DNA from: Porphyromonas somerae DSM 23386
Lineage (GTDB): Bacteria > Bacteroidota > Bacteroidia > Bacteroidales > Porphyromonadaceae
NCBI RefSeq assembly: GCF_000372405.1
Contig: NZ_AQVC01000029.1
Location: forward strand, 1-32,351
Direction: 5' to 3'
DNA: 32,351 nt
Shown here: positions 23,492-31,613 of the stretch, piece after piece
Layout: the number at the start of each line of letters is the position of its first letter
How positions within the stretch are numbered: the first letter of the stretch is position 1
Notes under the pieces: model-generated
Told to the model about the DNA's origin: nothing
What the model saw: the letters and a program-made list of their open reading frames with translations, nothing else
Database searches by the model: none
Made by a program: the position numbers and the translations under genes

Positions 23492-24417
23492 GACTTATAA
23501 GAAGAATATATCCTGTCACGCTTCTAGTAGCCATAGTGCTACTAGGAGCGTGTTCTCAATCCAAGAAGGAGGATCAAAAGACGGAGATAAAGGGGATAGA
23601 GTTCCCTAACCCACCTGCTTTGATTACCGAGCCTATGGATAGAGCAGATTATATCCTCACACACCTCTTTGATGGTGTGACGGAAATAGATACTGTGCTA
23701 ATGGGCTCTTCGGATGAGAGAGAGCAGTTTTTCGCCAATTATTTTGCCATTAACCTTAATGCTAATGAACAGGCTCAAAGGGAGACGATTCGCCAGTTCT
23801 ATCAATTGGCTACACCTGCGATGGATTCTATTGGGATGAGACTCGTTAGTAAGTATTACGGTGAGCCAAATTCGCCCTTTTTCGATGAGGCAAGTTATTT
23901 ACTGATGACTGAGGAGGCAGAAAAAGCTGGACTGCTGGATGAGGCGGAACAAATTAGATTGGCGGATCGCAAGGCTTTATTTTTACGAAATAAAGTAGGT
24001 GAGAAGGCAGAGAACTTCGACTATGTTTTGGCTAATGGTCGCGAAACATCCCTATACAATAGTGTCTCTGGGCTTACTCTTTTGCTCTTTTATGATCCAG
24101 AATGCGATACATGTCACAGTACATTATATGCTCTATCTAGTGATCCTAAGGTAAAAGAGATGGTGGATAATGGTCTCCATATACTCTGTATCTACGCTTT
24201 TGGAGATGAGGAGTCTTGGCGTCATCACCTTTCTGAATTGCCACCGTTTGCTACTGCTGGTATGGATAAAAAGGGGGTGATTTTGAGTGAAAGTCTTTAC
24301 GACCTCAAAGCCCTACCTACGATCTACCTTCTAGACGAGAATTATCGCGTACTTATGAAGGATGTGATTCTTGATGATTCCGTCCTTAATGAGATTGAGG
24401 AGCATATCTGCTATTAA
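23488..24417 (+). CDS. Thioredoxin-like lipoprotein (DUF5106-like)
   Basis: A 309-aa predicted lipoprotein with lipobox LLGAC and acylated Cys22. Residues 35-165 are helical and resemble the DUF5106 domain that precedes thioredoxin-like domains in Bacteroidota. Residues about 170-305 look like a thioredoxin/TlpA fold: VGEKAENFDYVLANG, then LLLFYDPECDTCHS with C206-x2-C209, and ALPTIYLLD with the cis-proline. The CDTC active site implies a periplasmic disulfide role, oxidising or reducing. The start overlaps the previous stop by 4 nt, and rfbA begins 21 bp later. Its functional link to the CoA-transferase is not evident; targets are unknown. Confidence 0.75.
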   Translation: MRLIRRIYPVTLLVAIVLLGACSQSKKEDQKTEIKGIEFPNPPALITEPMDRADYILTHLFDGVTEIDTVLMGSSDEREQFFANYFAINLNANEQAQRETIRQFYQLATPAMDSIGMRLVSKYYGEPNSPFFDEASYLLMTEEAEKAGLLDEAEQIRLADRKALFLRNKVGEKAENFDYVLANGRETSLYNSVSGLTLLLFYDPECDTCHSTLYALSSDPKVKEMVDNGLHILCIYAFGDEESWRHHLSELPPFATAGMDKKGVILSESLYDLKALPTIYLLDENYRVLMKDVILDDSVLNEIEEHICY

Positions 24418-24438
24418 TATTAATTATTTGTCGATAAA

Positions 24439-25311
24439 ATGAAAGGAATAGTGCTTGCAGGTGGGGCTGGTACCCGTTTATATCCAGCGACTAAAGCTTT
24501 TTCGAAGCAATTGATACCCTTGTATGGTAAACCAATGGTCTACTATCCAATCTCGGTCTTGATGCTTGCAGGCATTCGTGAGATTATGATCATTACCACG
24601 CCAGATGACCAGCCCCTTTTTAAGAAACTATTGGGAGATGGTCGTCAGTTTGGCATCCAGCTATCGTACAAAATACAGGAACGGCCTGAGGGGATTGCAC
24701 AAGCTTTCCTCCTAGCTGAAGATTTTTTGCAGGGTGATGATGCATGCTTAATTTTGGGCGACAATGTGTTTTATGGTCAATCGTTTGACCGCATTCTACG
24801 GCATGCGATCCAAACAGTGGAGGAGAAGAATGAGGCGGTAGTATTTTCATACTATGTTCGTGACCCAGAGCGATATGGAGTGGTAGAATTTGATGCAGAG
24901 CATAAGGTGATCTCTATTGAAGAAAAGCCTAAAACCCCTAAGAGCAATTATGCTGTAGTGGGACTTTATTTCTATCCAGGTGATGTGGTAGACCAAACTC
25001 GTAAGGTGAAGCCTTCGGCTCGAGGGGAGTTAGAGATAACCACTCTTAATCAACTCTATTTAGAGCAAGGTCGCCTTTCTGTTCAAACTCTCGGCAGAGG
25101 ATTCGCATGGCTCGATACTGGTACTTTTGAATCGCTACACGAAGCTGGTGAATTCATTAGGGCTATAGAAAAGCGCCAAGGGTTACAGGTCGCAAACCTA
25201 GAGGAGATAGGGTACAACAAAGGGTGGATCTCTCGCGAGGAAGTAATGAATGTGGCCAGTCAATACAAAGGAAGTGACTACGCTGCCTATTTACTTAAGC
25301 TACTGAAATAG
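24439..25311 (+). CDS. rfbA: Glucose-1-phosphate thymidylyltransferase
   Basis: Makes dTDP-glucose from glucose-1-phosphate and dTTP, the first step of dTDP-L-rhamnose synthesis for surface polysaccharide. The 290-aa length is standard. Nucleotide-binding motif LAGGAGTRLYP (6-16), the catalytic lysine region FSKQLIP (21-27, K23), and LGDNVFYG (106-113, with metal ligand D108) are all present, along with VEFD and EEKP further on. No other rfb/rml genes follow, so the pathway is split, with the rest elsewhere. It is probably the third gene of the CoA-transferase unit. Confidence 0.95.
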   Translation: MKGIVLAGGAGTRLYPATKAFSKQLIPLYGKPMVYYPISVLMLAGIREIMIITTPDDQPLFKKLLGDGRQFGIQLSYKIQERPEGIAQAFLLAEDFLQGDDACLILGDNVFYGQSFDRILRHAIQTVEEKNEAVVFSYYVRDPERYGVVEFDAEHKVISIEEKPKTPKSNYAVVGLYFYPGDVVDQTRKVKPSARGELEITTLNQLYLEQGRLSVQTLGRGFAWLDTGTFESLHEAGEFIRAIEKRQGLQVANLEEIGYNKGWISREEVMNVASQYKGSDYAAYLLKLLK

Positions 25312-25360
25312 CTTTTTCACCTCTTTCTTCCCTACTTTAACACAAAAAAGAGTCGATTAG

Positions 25361-25392
25361 TTTGGTAGTTTGAATTATTGTAGGTACCTTTG
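25361..25392 (+). promoter_or_regulatory. tRNA-Pro promoter
   Basis: TTTG (25361-25364), a 20-bp spacer and TACCTTTG (25385-25392) form the best match in the window to the Bacteroidota -33/-7 promoter. It lies 57 bp before the tRNA. Confidence 0.75.
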
Positions 25393-25449
25393 CAGAGCAT
25401 TTGAGAGAAAGATAAGATAATCTATCGAGCTCTCGGGTGTAGGACTTAT

Positions 25450-25524
25450 CGGGGTGTAGCGTAGTCCGGTTAGCGCACCTGGTTTGGGACCAGGGGGTCG
25501 TGAGTTCGAATCCCACCACCCCGA
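25450..25524 (+). tRNA. tRNA-Pro (anticodon TGG)
   Basis: A 75-nt cloverleaf. The acceptor stem CGGGGTG pairs with CACCCCG (25517-25523) and the discriminator base is A. The anticodon loop is TTTGGGA with TGG, closed by a CCTGG/CCAGG stem. The T arm contains GTTCGAATC. CCA is not encoded. This is the TGG isoacceptor that reads CCN proline codons. It has its own promoter and terminator. Confidence 0.96.
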
Positions 25525-25527
25525 CAA

Positions 25528-25569
25528 AAAGAAGAGAGGAATACTTAGTATCCCTCTCTTCTTTTTTTT
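25528..25569 (+). terminator. tRNA-Pro terminator
   Basis: A perfect 12-bp stem, AAAGAAGAGAGG (25528-25539) and CCTCTCTTCTTT (25553-25564), is followed by a T run. It starts 4 nt after the tRNA. On the other strand it also ends in A/T-rich sequence and may terminate radA transcripts. Confidence 0.88.
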
Positions 25570-25607
25570 ATATCTAGTAGCGGGGTGCTGCTTCAAATTG
25601 ATCTTAT

Positions 25608-26981
25608 TTAAGAGAAGAGCACTCTAAAAGCTTCACCTACTTGCTTCACAGGAATCAATTGGATATTCAATTTATCCATCTCTAATCCAAGAAGGTTATC
25701 AGCGGGGAGTATCATCGACTTAAAACCAATCTTCTCAGCCTCTGTGATTCGTTGTTGTATACGAGATACTGCACGTATTTCACCACTAAGCCCCACCTCT
25801 CCAGTGACACAAGTCTCTCTGGAGATAGGAAGGTCTAGGTTGCTTGATAATACTGCCGATAAAACAGCTAGGTCAAGAGCAGGGTCTTGAATGGTAAGTC
25901 CACCAGCGATATTAAGAAAGACATCCTTTTGCACCAACTTGAAGCCTGCTCGCTTCTCCAGTACAGCTAGCAGCATATTTGTGCGCCTATAATCAATGCC
26001 AGTAGAGGAGCGTTGAGGATTGGCATAGACTGCCGAGCTCACCAAGGCTTGTACCTCTACAAGTAGAGGGCGAATTCCCTCAATCGTCACTCCTACGCAG
26101 CTACCAGATAGCTCACCCTGTGTCCCTGAGAGTAGCATCTCAGAGGGGTTGGTTACCTGCCTGAGTCCGTCGCTTTTCATCTCATACAGTCCGATTTCAG
26201 CGGTATTGCCAAATCGATTCTTAAGGGCTCTCAATATTCTATACTGATGGTTTTGATCACCCTCAAATCTTATGACTGTATCTACTAAGTGCTCCAACAC
26301 TTTTGGCCCCGCAATACTTCCTTCCTTTGTAATATGCCCAATCAATATGATGGGCAACTCATATTCTTTTGCAAAGGAGAGTAGGGCAGCTGTGCACTCC
26401 CTAACTTGCGAAAGTGAGCCGGCAGAGGAGTCGCTACGACTGGTCTGTATAGTCTGGATGGAGTCGATTACTAGGAGGTCTGGCTCTACTTCTAGTGCTG
26501 TCTCCATAATCGTCTCCAGTTGAGTCTCGCCATAAAGTAGGCAGTGCTCCACTGCATCGGCATCGGTTAGTCGTTCAGCCCTAAGTCGTATCTGACCTGG
26601 ACTCTCTTCACCACTAACATAAAGCGTTTTGAGGTTACTATTCCTCACCACACTCTGCAATATCAGTGTACTCTTACCAATACCTGGCTCTCCACCAAGT
26701 AAAACCAATGAGCCCTTAACCAATCCACCGCCCAACACCCTATTGAGCTCGCCATCAAGCAGGTCCATTCGTGTGGCGGTATCACCAGCTACCAAACTTA
26801 GTGGTACTGGAGACTTATCCTGTAGCGGTTTGTCTTTTCGGATTCTTAGCCCTGGCTCCTCTGCTCTGACTGTGTACTCCTTCAGCGTATTCCACGCACC
26901 ACAAGCGGGGCACTTACCTACCCACTTGGGAAAGTCGGCACCACAGTCAGTGCAGAGCCATACGAGCTTATCTTTCTTCAT
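25608..26981 (-). CDS. radA: DNA repair protein RadA
   Basis: RecA-like ATPase and branch-migration helicase acting in recombination. The 457-aa protein has an N-terminal zinc finger (C10-x2-C13, C24-x2-C27), Walker A GEPGIGKST (97-105), the RadA signature KNRFG (254-258), and a C-terminal Lon-protease-like domain that lacks proteolytic function in the family. It is the third gene of a minus-strand unit, 9 bp after the amidinotransferase-family gene. Confidence 0.96.
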   Translation of the reverse strand: MKKDKLVWLCTDCGADFPKWVGKCPACGAWNTLKEYTVRAEEPGLRIRKDKPLQDKSPVPLSLVAGDTATRMDLLDGELNRVLGGGLVKGSLVLLGGEPGIGKSTLILQSVVRNSNLKTLYVSGEESPGQIRLRAERLTDADAVEHCLLYGETQLETIMETALEVEPDLLVIDSIQTIQTSRSDSSAGSLSQVRECTAALLSFAKEYELPIILIGHITKEGSIAGPKVLEHLVDTVIRFEGDQNHQYRILRALKNRFGNTAEIGLYEMKSDGLRQVTNPSEMLLSGTQGELSGSCVGVTIEGIRPLLVEVQALVSSAVYANPQRSSTGIDYRRTNMLLAVLEKRAGFKLVQKDVFLNIAGGLTIQDPALDLAVLSAVLSSNLDLPISRETCVTGEVGLSGEIRAVSRIQQRITEAEKIGFKSMILPADNLLGLEMDKLNIQLIPVKQVGEAFRVLFS

Positions 26982-26990
26982 TATCTATTA

Positions 26991-27908
26991 TTAGTAGACA
27001 CGCTCTAGTGGTTGTGTCGTGCAGCGTAATAGACCACCTAATTTGCTCACCTCTCGGTAAGGGATAGGAATGGTCTTGACGTTTCTACGATTGAGCCATC
27101 CTTGCAATCTCTTGAAGGTGCTATCAATGATCACTGTATCATTGGCAATGCTAAAGACATTAGGATTCATCTCGTACATCTCCTCACGGCTGATAATACA
27201 AGTATTCTCAGGACCGAAAATAGACATAATGTACTCCCAATCCTCCACATGTCTAAAGGCACCAGGGAATAGAATACACTTATCCTGACCAATAGGCTGG
27301 AAGCAACAATCTAGGTGCAATACGCCAGTGTATGGATCGGTATCGTGCTTGATTAGCTCAATAGGAATAATGTCCTTTTGAGGGAATAGGTCTTTAAGAA
27401 AGCCTATAGCATACTTATTGGTCCTTGCCATTTTGTAATTGCTATAGTTTGGGCTTAAGTAAGTACCCAAAAATATCTTATCGTGCATCAAGATCACATC
27501 ACCACCCTCTATATGTACATGCTCTGGGGGCACAATAATCTTGCTTTGATCTAGATCTTCATAGATCTTATCGTATGCCCTCATTTCAGCCTCGCGGTCG
27601 GGAATGATATTGGCACGAATCATCTTGTCCTCAATCACAAAAGCGACATCTCGGGCAAATATCTGATTTACTCCAGGTAGCTCTTGTGGTCTCAGCACCT
27701 CCACACCAGCCTCTTTCAAGGCTTTCGCTAGACCCTCAACTTCCCTCTCCAGCGCTTCATCAGTCGGATAGGTGCCTGCAATCAGCGTGCTATAGCTCTT
27801 GGCATCGTACGCCTCATCCAATGTGGGCACAGGTCCAGGATTGGTTCCTAGACCTACTATTACAGATTTCAGGGTGCTTGTCTCGTCTTTTACGTTTAGA
27901 TTTCTCAT
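26991..27908 (-). CDS. Amidinotransferase/arginine deiminase superfamily enzyme
   Basis: A 305-aa guanidino-modifying enzyme fold. Candidate catalytic residues follow the superfamily order: FARD (84-87), E134 and D137 in HIEGGDV, H198 in LHLDCC, and nucleophile C296 in GGLLRCTTQPL, close to the C-terminus. This set fits a deiminase, a dimethylarginine hydrolase or an amidinotransferase; the sequence alone does not choose among them. It is not a peptidylarginine deiminase of the P. gingivalis PPAD kind, being too short and lacking a signal peptide. It sits between the quinone reductase gene (2-nt gap) and radA (9-nt gap). Its substrate is unknown; agmatine, arginine and methylarginines are candidates. 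Confidence 0.8.
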   Translation of the reverse strand: MRNLNVKDETSTLKSVIVGLGTNPGPVPTLDEAYDAKSYSTLIAGTYPTDEALEREVEGLAKALKEAGVEVLRPQELPGVNQIFARDVAFVIEDKMIRANIIPDREAEMRAYDKIYEDLDQSKIIVPPEHVHIEGGDVILMHDKIFLGTYLSPNYSNYKMARTNKYAIGFLKDLFPQKDIIPIELIKHDTDPYTGVLHLDCCFQPIGQDKCILFPGAFRHVEDWEYIMSIFGPENTCIISREEMYEMNPNVFSIANDTVIIDSTFKRLQGWLNRRNVKTIPIPYREVSKLGGLLRCTTQPLERVY

Positions 27909-27910
27909 AA

Positions 27911-28429
27911 TTATTTATTGCAAATAAATTTGATGTATTCCTTGCAGTTAGTTTTTAGTCGCTCAGCAGATCCCTCTCCTTCTGCTCCATAAAAGGCAAA
28001 GTAATCCCCACCACGAGCTTTTACAAAGCCTGCCGACCCTTGTACGAAAGAGAGGTAGGTACTTAGTGGAGTTTGGTTAAAGGCTACTTCAGGTGCCCCG
28101 CAAGAGGTGGCAGCCTCAATAAGTTTCCCTTCAAGAGCGTGAGGGCAATCGCCCCATGCCCAGCCTTCGGCCCAAACAGTATCCATCCATAGCTTTAAGA
28201 TAGCTGGCGGCATATACCAGTAGAGTGGAAATTGGAGGACGATTCTATCGTATTGCTCCAATAACCTTTGTTCGCTTTTAAGATCAAAGGTGCCATCCTC
28301 CCTTATCACATCACCAAGGTTGTGTATCTTTAGTTGCTCTCCTTCATAAGGTCTTAGAGCCTCCACCCAAGCTTTATTTACTACAGAGCTTGCTAAGTCA
28401 GGGTGTCCTACAACGACTAATGTCTTCAT
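27911..28429 (-). CDS. NAD(P)H-dependent quinone reductase, flavodoxin fold
   Basis: A 172-aa protein of the NQO1/KefF/MdaB-like family with a flavodoxin fold. From the ATG at 28429 it begins MKTLVVVGHPDL, the usual N-terminus; a TTG four codons upstream is less likely. Signature LQFPLYWYMPPAILKLWMDTV-like sequence (split here as LQFPLYWYMP and LKLWMDTV, about 70-88) contacts flavin. Such enzymes reduce quinones with two electrons, or act as ancillary subunits of potassium efflux systems; no kef gene is seen here, so the first is more likely. It leads the unit with the amidinotransferase-family gene and radA. Confidence 0.82.
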   Translation of the reverse strand: MKTLVVVGHPDLASSVVNKAWVEALRPYEGEQLKIHNLGDVIREDGTFDLKSEQRLLEQYDRIVLQFPLYWYMPPAILKLWMDTVWAEGWAWGDCPHALEGKLIEAATSCGAPEVAFNQTPLSTYLSFVQGSAGFVKARGGDYFAFYGAEGEGSAERLKTNCKEYIKFICNK

Positions 28430-28469
28430 TATATCAATCAATATAGATTTCTTAATTATTTATTATCCA

Positions 28470-28477
28470 CAAATTTA
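28470..28477 (-). promoter_or_regulatory. Candidate promoter for the quinone reductase-radA unit
   Basis: TAAATTTG on the minus strand fits TAnnTTTG, 40 bp before the ATG at 28429. No clear -33 element is seen. Confidence 0.4.
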
Positions 28478-28527
28478 CCTACAATAACCGAGATTATTGG
28501 TATCTTGAGGGCAGAAGAAGAGTAAAA

Positions 28528-28953
28528 ATGATTTATGTAAATATTATGGCACATAAAGTATTAGAGGGTAAGTCGGTTGGCTTCCAGAAAGAGTACTTTC
28601 TTAATACAGCATCGGCCCATAGCATTTGGAACCAGATTTCCACAGCAAGGGGGTTATCGGAGTGGTTTGCACCTAAAGTAGATATCACTCAGGACCTCAT
28701 CCATATATTTTGGGACGACCAAGGGGATGATAGGGTGGCAACAATCAATAAACGTATACCTAATAAGTTGATAGAATGGAGGTGGAACGACGACCCCGAA
28801 AGCTATATACGTATGGAGATTGTCACCTCAGAGCTATCCAATAGCACCTCTCTAATGGTTGATGATCACGACAAGGGATTAGAGACGGAGTCGCTAGAGC
28901 AAATTTGGATGGCACACGAAGAGCGATTATTGGCCAGCTTAGGAATCCTCTAG
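28528..28953 (+). CDS. START-like domain protein
   Basis: A 141-aa protein (135 aa if it starts at the ATG at 28546, MAHKVLEGKSV) of the SRPBCC/AHSA1-like superfamily. Typical features are the FLNTASAHSIWNQIST opening (about 25-40), GLSEWFAPKV, RWNDDPESYIRMEI and a final helix. Bacteroidota have a family-specific START-like protein of this size. It forms a hydrophobic cavity in related structures; ligand and role are unknown. It lies alone between divergent and convergent neighbours, only 2 bp from the end of cobO. Confidence 0.72.
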   Translation: MIYVNIMAHKVLEGKSVGFQKEYFLNTASAHSIWNQISTARGLSEWFAPKVDITQDLIHIFWDDQGDDRVATINKRIPNKLIEWRWNDDPESYIRMEIVTSELSNSTSLMVDDHDKGLETESLEQIWMAHEERLLASLGIL

Positions 28954-28955
28954 CC

Positions 28956-29471
28956 TTAGCAATCAAACCCCTTTCGACTGAGCACTCCTTTTTGATAGTA
29001 GTGCTTTACCTCTTGCATATCTGTTACAAGATCTGCGAGTGCCAATAACTCACTAGGTGCATACCGACCAGTGATGATCACTTCACGGTCACCCTCAATA
29101 CTCTTAAGAGCATCCAATACTTTTTCCAGTGGTAGTAGCTTCATGTAAAGAGCGATATTGAGCTCGTCTAAGATGATGAGGTCGTACATCTCCCCCTCTC
29201 TGTTTCGCAAAAGTGTAGCACACCGATCAAGCCCTCTCTCCGCCATAGCATAGTCTTCATCAGTAGCCTCACGATTGAGGAGACAGCTAGCACCCCATTG
29301 CTCTATCTTGAGGCGGTCTTGAAAGTAATCTTCAATAAAGCATTCGCTATATCTCATATCCTTAACGAACTGAGCTATATATACCCTTTTGCCCGCACCC
29401 AATGCCCTTAAAGCCATACCAAAAGCTGCAGTGCTTTTGCCCTTTCCATTGCCAGTATATACTTGTATCAT
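28956..29471 (-). CDS. cobO: Cob(I)yrinic acid a,c-diamide adenosyltransferase
   Basis: BtuR/CobO-type ATP:corrinoid adenosyltransferase, which makes adenosylated corrinoid. From the ATG at 29471 it is 171 aa and begins MIQVYTGNGKGKST, with the P-loop GNGKGKST directly at the N-terminus as in the family. LIILDELNIA (roughly 107-116) is the Walker B region, and TGRYAPSELLALADLVTDM is also typical. The start overlaps the stop of the upstream DUF2007-like gene by 4 nt (ATGA). No other cobalamin genes are present here; in organisms without full synthesis it serves salvage. Confidence 0.9.
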   Translation of the reverse strand: MIQVYTGNGKGKSTAAFGMALRALGAGKRVYIAQFVKDMRYSECFIEDYFQDRLKIEQWGASCLLNREATDEDYAMAERGLDRCATLLRNREGEMYDLIILDELNIALYMKLLPLEKVLDALKSIEGDREVIITGRYAPSELLALADLVTDMQEVKHYYQKGVLSRKGFDC

Positions 29472-29836
29472 CCCTGCTTTTGTACAATAGAGATCCAAAT
29501 AGCCATAAGAGCTAAGGCTGCGATCAATGCCACGAGTAGAAGCAGTAATTTACGCCATCGCTTTTTGCTATCTCTTTGCGTTATATCCTCTAGAGACCCC
29601 TCTTGCGAAGGGAGTATATCTGCCTCTACAAGTGCTTTTATGGCTTCAGCTGCATCCTCTTCTCTCACCATGAGAGATACCCCCACCGACATTCCCGGTA
29701 TGGCATTAGTAAGTGCATTCTCTACTCTCACAAAAAAACCTCTATCCTGTAGTAGAGTGTATGCTAGGTTTACGTAGCTTTCGTCGTACGAATTGAGCAC
29801 CTCAACTAGTCCTCCTCTATTTTTCAACTCCTCCAT
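29468..29836 (-). CDS. DUF2007-like membrane protein
   Basis: A 122-aa protein. Residues 9-75 fit the small ferredoxin-like DUF2007 ('putative signal transducing') domain: VEVLNSYDESYVNLAYTLL, a GMSVGVSLMVREED strand and an acidic helix. After a basic stretch (KKRWRK, 91-96) comes one membrane helix at about 97-118 and a short end, so the domain is predicted cytoplasmic. It is placed between hemG (3-nt gap) and cobO (4-nt overlap). The biochemical role of DUF2007 is not known to me. Confidence 0.68.
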   Translation of the reverse strand: MEELKNRGGLVEVLNSYDESYVNLAYTLLQDRGFFVRVENALTNAIPGMSVGVSLMVREEDAAEAIKALVEADILPSQEGSLEDITQRDSKKRWRKLLLLLVALIAALALMAIWISIVQKQG

Positions 29837-29839
29837 AAG

Positions 29840-31240
29840 TTACTCGATTTCCTTAATAAGTTGTTGTGCTAGATTCATGCCTTGGGTGATACGGTTGGCC
29901 ATTCCTATGCCATCAATCACACCCCCTGCTATGTGCAGTCCTGGATACTCTTTTTCAATGGCCTTCATATCCTTCTGTCGCTTTTCTGTCGCTAGGTCGT
30001 ACTGAGGGATCGCCTTTGGATAGTGAGCAATGTGCACCATGTCGGGGGTAATAGACCGAGGTATCTTCATCATATCATAAAGTTCATTGAGTCCCACCTG
30101 CTTCTGCTCCTCAAGTGGAGTGTCTAGCACTAATCCTTTATTCCTTAGGCCACCCATAAAGATGGTAAATAAGGCTCCATCAGGGTAGGGGGTTCGATCC
30201 TTGAAGCAAGAACTTGGGAAGAGAATCCCCAGCACCTTTCGTTGCTCCTTGCTGGGAACCAAAGCACCAAAGGCGGCTCTCGGAATATCGGGCAGATGGT
30301 TAAAGCCTACACAGACTTCCGTGATAGGAGCGTAGGGAAGGGTGGCGATACGTGTCATCTTGCTAGCGATCTCCTCTCTGAATAACTTTGGAAGTATATC
30401 GGCTCTCACAGTGGTGACCACTTTAGTGGATGAAATGGTGTGTTGGTCGCCACTCTTATCTACAAAGGTGGTTTGCCAACCATTTTCTGTCGGGGTGATA
30501 CAGATATCCTGGGCTTCGAGAACCACCTCACCAGTTCTGCTTATTTTTTTGCCGATGTCCTTGACTAGTTCTTCTAGACCCCCAACAGCCGAAAAGATCT
30601 TTTTCGTTGCTTTGCGGTCTCGGTCGCTCTTTGGCTCGGATGCCTTTTTGATGGCCCCTCTGATAAAACTACCGTAGTTTTGCTCCAGATTATAGAGCTT
30701 TGGCAATGCTAGTCGGGTCACTAATTGATAAGGATCGCCCGCATAGATCCCCCCAATAAAGGGGTCAATGGTATAATCCACAATCGTCTTTCCAAGCCTG
30801 CGCTCCGCAAGCTCACCCACTGTCTCATTAGGGTTGGTTCCCTTTTTTCTAAAAGGTTCAAAAGGTAGGCCCAACTTATCTTTAAGGCTGTAGAGTGGGG
30901 TGGTGAGCCCACTCCATGGGCCATTGGGGATAGAGTGAAAGCGATCCTCCTTCCAAATCCATCGATCGTTGGCATTGGCACAAGCCTCCTCAAGCAGGGC
31001 ATCTGGTGCCGCATACTCAAATAGCTCTGCCACCTCGGGAGAAGATACGGTGCCAGTATTGGGGCCCACTTCATACGTAAAACCATTCTCCTTGAGTGTC
31101 TTTATCTGCCCCCCAAGCCTATCCTTTGCTTCGAGTAGGATAAAAGACTTGCCCTCTTTCTCAAGCTCTGCAGCAAGCGAAAGACCAGTTATACCACCAC
31201 CGATGATCACTATTGGATAGTGATTTTGTATATTATTCAT
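29840..31240 (-). CDS. hemG: Protoporphyrinogen oxidase
   Basis: FAD-dependent oxidase (HemY type, called hemG in many annotations) that aromatises protoporphyrinogen IX, or coproporphyrinogen III in the alternative heme pathway. The 466-aa product has the dinucleotide motif GGGITG (14-19), then E37 and DRLGGQIKT (40-48), EVGPNTG, and the C-terminal FAD motif GLHIAGGVIDGIG (about 433-445). It is oxygen-linked in aerobes; in an anaerobe the electron acceptor is unclear. It heads a unit with a DUF2007-like gene and cobO, so a tetrapyrrole theme is plausible. Confidence 0.9.
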   Translation of the reverse strand: MNNIQNHYPIVIIGGGITGLSLAAELEKEGKSFILLEAKDRLGGQIKTLKENGFTYEVGPNTGTVSSPEVAELFEYAAPDALLEEACANANDRWIWKEDRFHSIPNGPWSGLTTPLYSLKDKLGLPFEPFRKKGTNPNETVGELAERRLGKTIVDYTIDPFIGGIYAGDPYQLVTRLALPKLYNLEQNYGSFIRGAIKKASEPKSDRDRKATKKIFSAVGGLEELVKDIGKKISRTGEVVLEAQDICITPTENGWQTTFVDKSGDQHTISSTKVVTTVRADILPKLFREEIASKMTRIATLPYAPITEVCVGFNHLPDIPRAAFGALVPSKEQRKVLGILFPSSCFKDRTPYPDGALFTIFMGGLRNKGLVLDTPLEEQKQVGLNELYDMMKIPRSITPDMVHIAHYPKAIPQYDLATEKRQKDMKAIEKEYPGLHIAGGVIDGIGMANRITQGMNLAQQLIKEIE

Positions 31241-31274
31241 CGCCTATATATTTATGTGCATTAATCGTTTGCTA

Positions 31275-31307
31275 CAAATTTAATAATTTCTTGCTACACA
31301 AGAGCAA
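31275..31307 (-). promoter_or_regulatory. hemG promoter
   Basis: On the minus strand TTG (31307-31305), a 22-bp spacer and TAAATTTG (31282-31275) match the Bacteroidota -33/-7 pattern, 35 bp before the hemG ATG. Confidence 0.6.
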
Positions 31308-31390
31308 TAAAATCTCTTATTATCATGCGTATGAAGCAAATAGAAAGTAGTTGAGGGTGGACAGATAGCCGACAATATTCAGAGTTATAA

Positions 31391-31484
31391 GTAAGCGATT
31401 GTTGAGATGCAACAAAGCATTTGCTTAGTTGCAACTCACTGATTGCTTAGTTGCATCTCGCCGATTGCTTAGTTGCAACTTAAA
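31391..31484 (-). repeat. 22-bp repeat array, locus D
   Basis: Read on the minus strand it has the same plan as locus A: three direct units (cores GTTGCAACTAAGC, GATGCAACTAAGC, GTTGCAACTAAGC) with spacers AATCGGC and AATCAGT, then one inverted unit (GCTTTGTTGCATCTC). It lies between the divergent hemG promoter and the ssrA promoter, unlike loci B and C, which lie between convergent genes. Confidence 0.82.
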
Positions 31485-31551
31485 ATACGCCTTCCTAACT
31501 AACTGATTTATAGAAGGATAAATAGAGCAAAAAATGGTGTGTAAAACTGAA

Positions 31552-31613
31552 ATGTTTGGTGTATAAAGTAGAAATGTTTTAGGTATGAAACAAAAACGTT
31601 TTGTGTATAAAAC
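31552..31613 (+). repeat. AT-rich repeat, copy 2
   Basis: Pairs with 18687-18748 (see that entry). Units of about 22-24 bp can be traced from 31540 to 31620, each containing a GTATAAA or GTAAAA block and an AATGTTT or ACGTTTT block. It runs up to the -33 region of the tmRNA promoter, so it may affect ssrA transcription. Confidence 0.6.

Noticed and set aside
25375-25596. 73-aa and 60-aa open frames on the minus strand with WWDSNSRPPGPKPGALT
   Set aside because: They are antisense readings of tRNA-Pro and its terminator, a common spurious protein in databases.
30342-30677. Plus-strand open frames opposite hemG and typA
   Set aside because: They have no recognisable domains and lie wholly within well-supported genes on the other strand.
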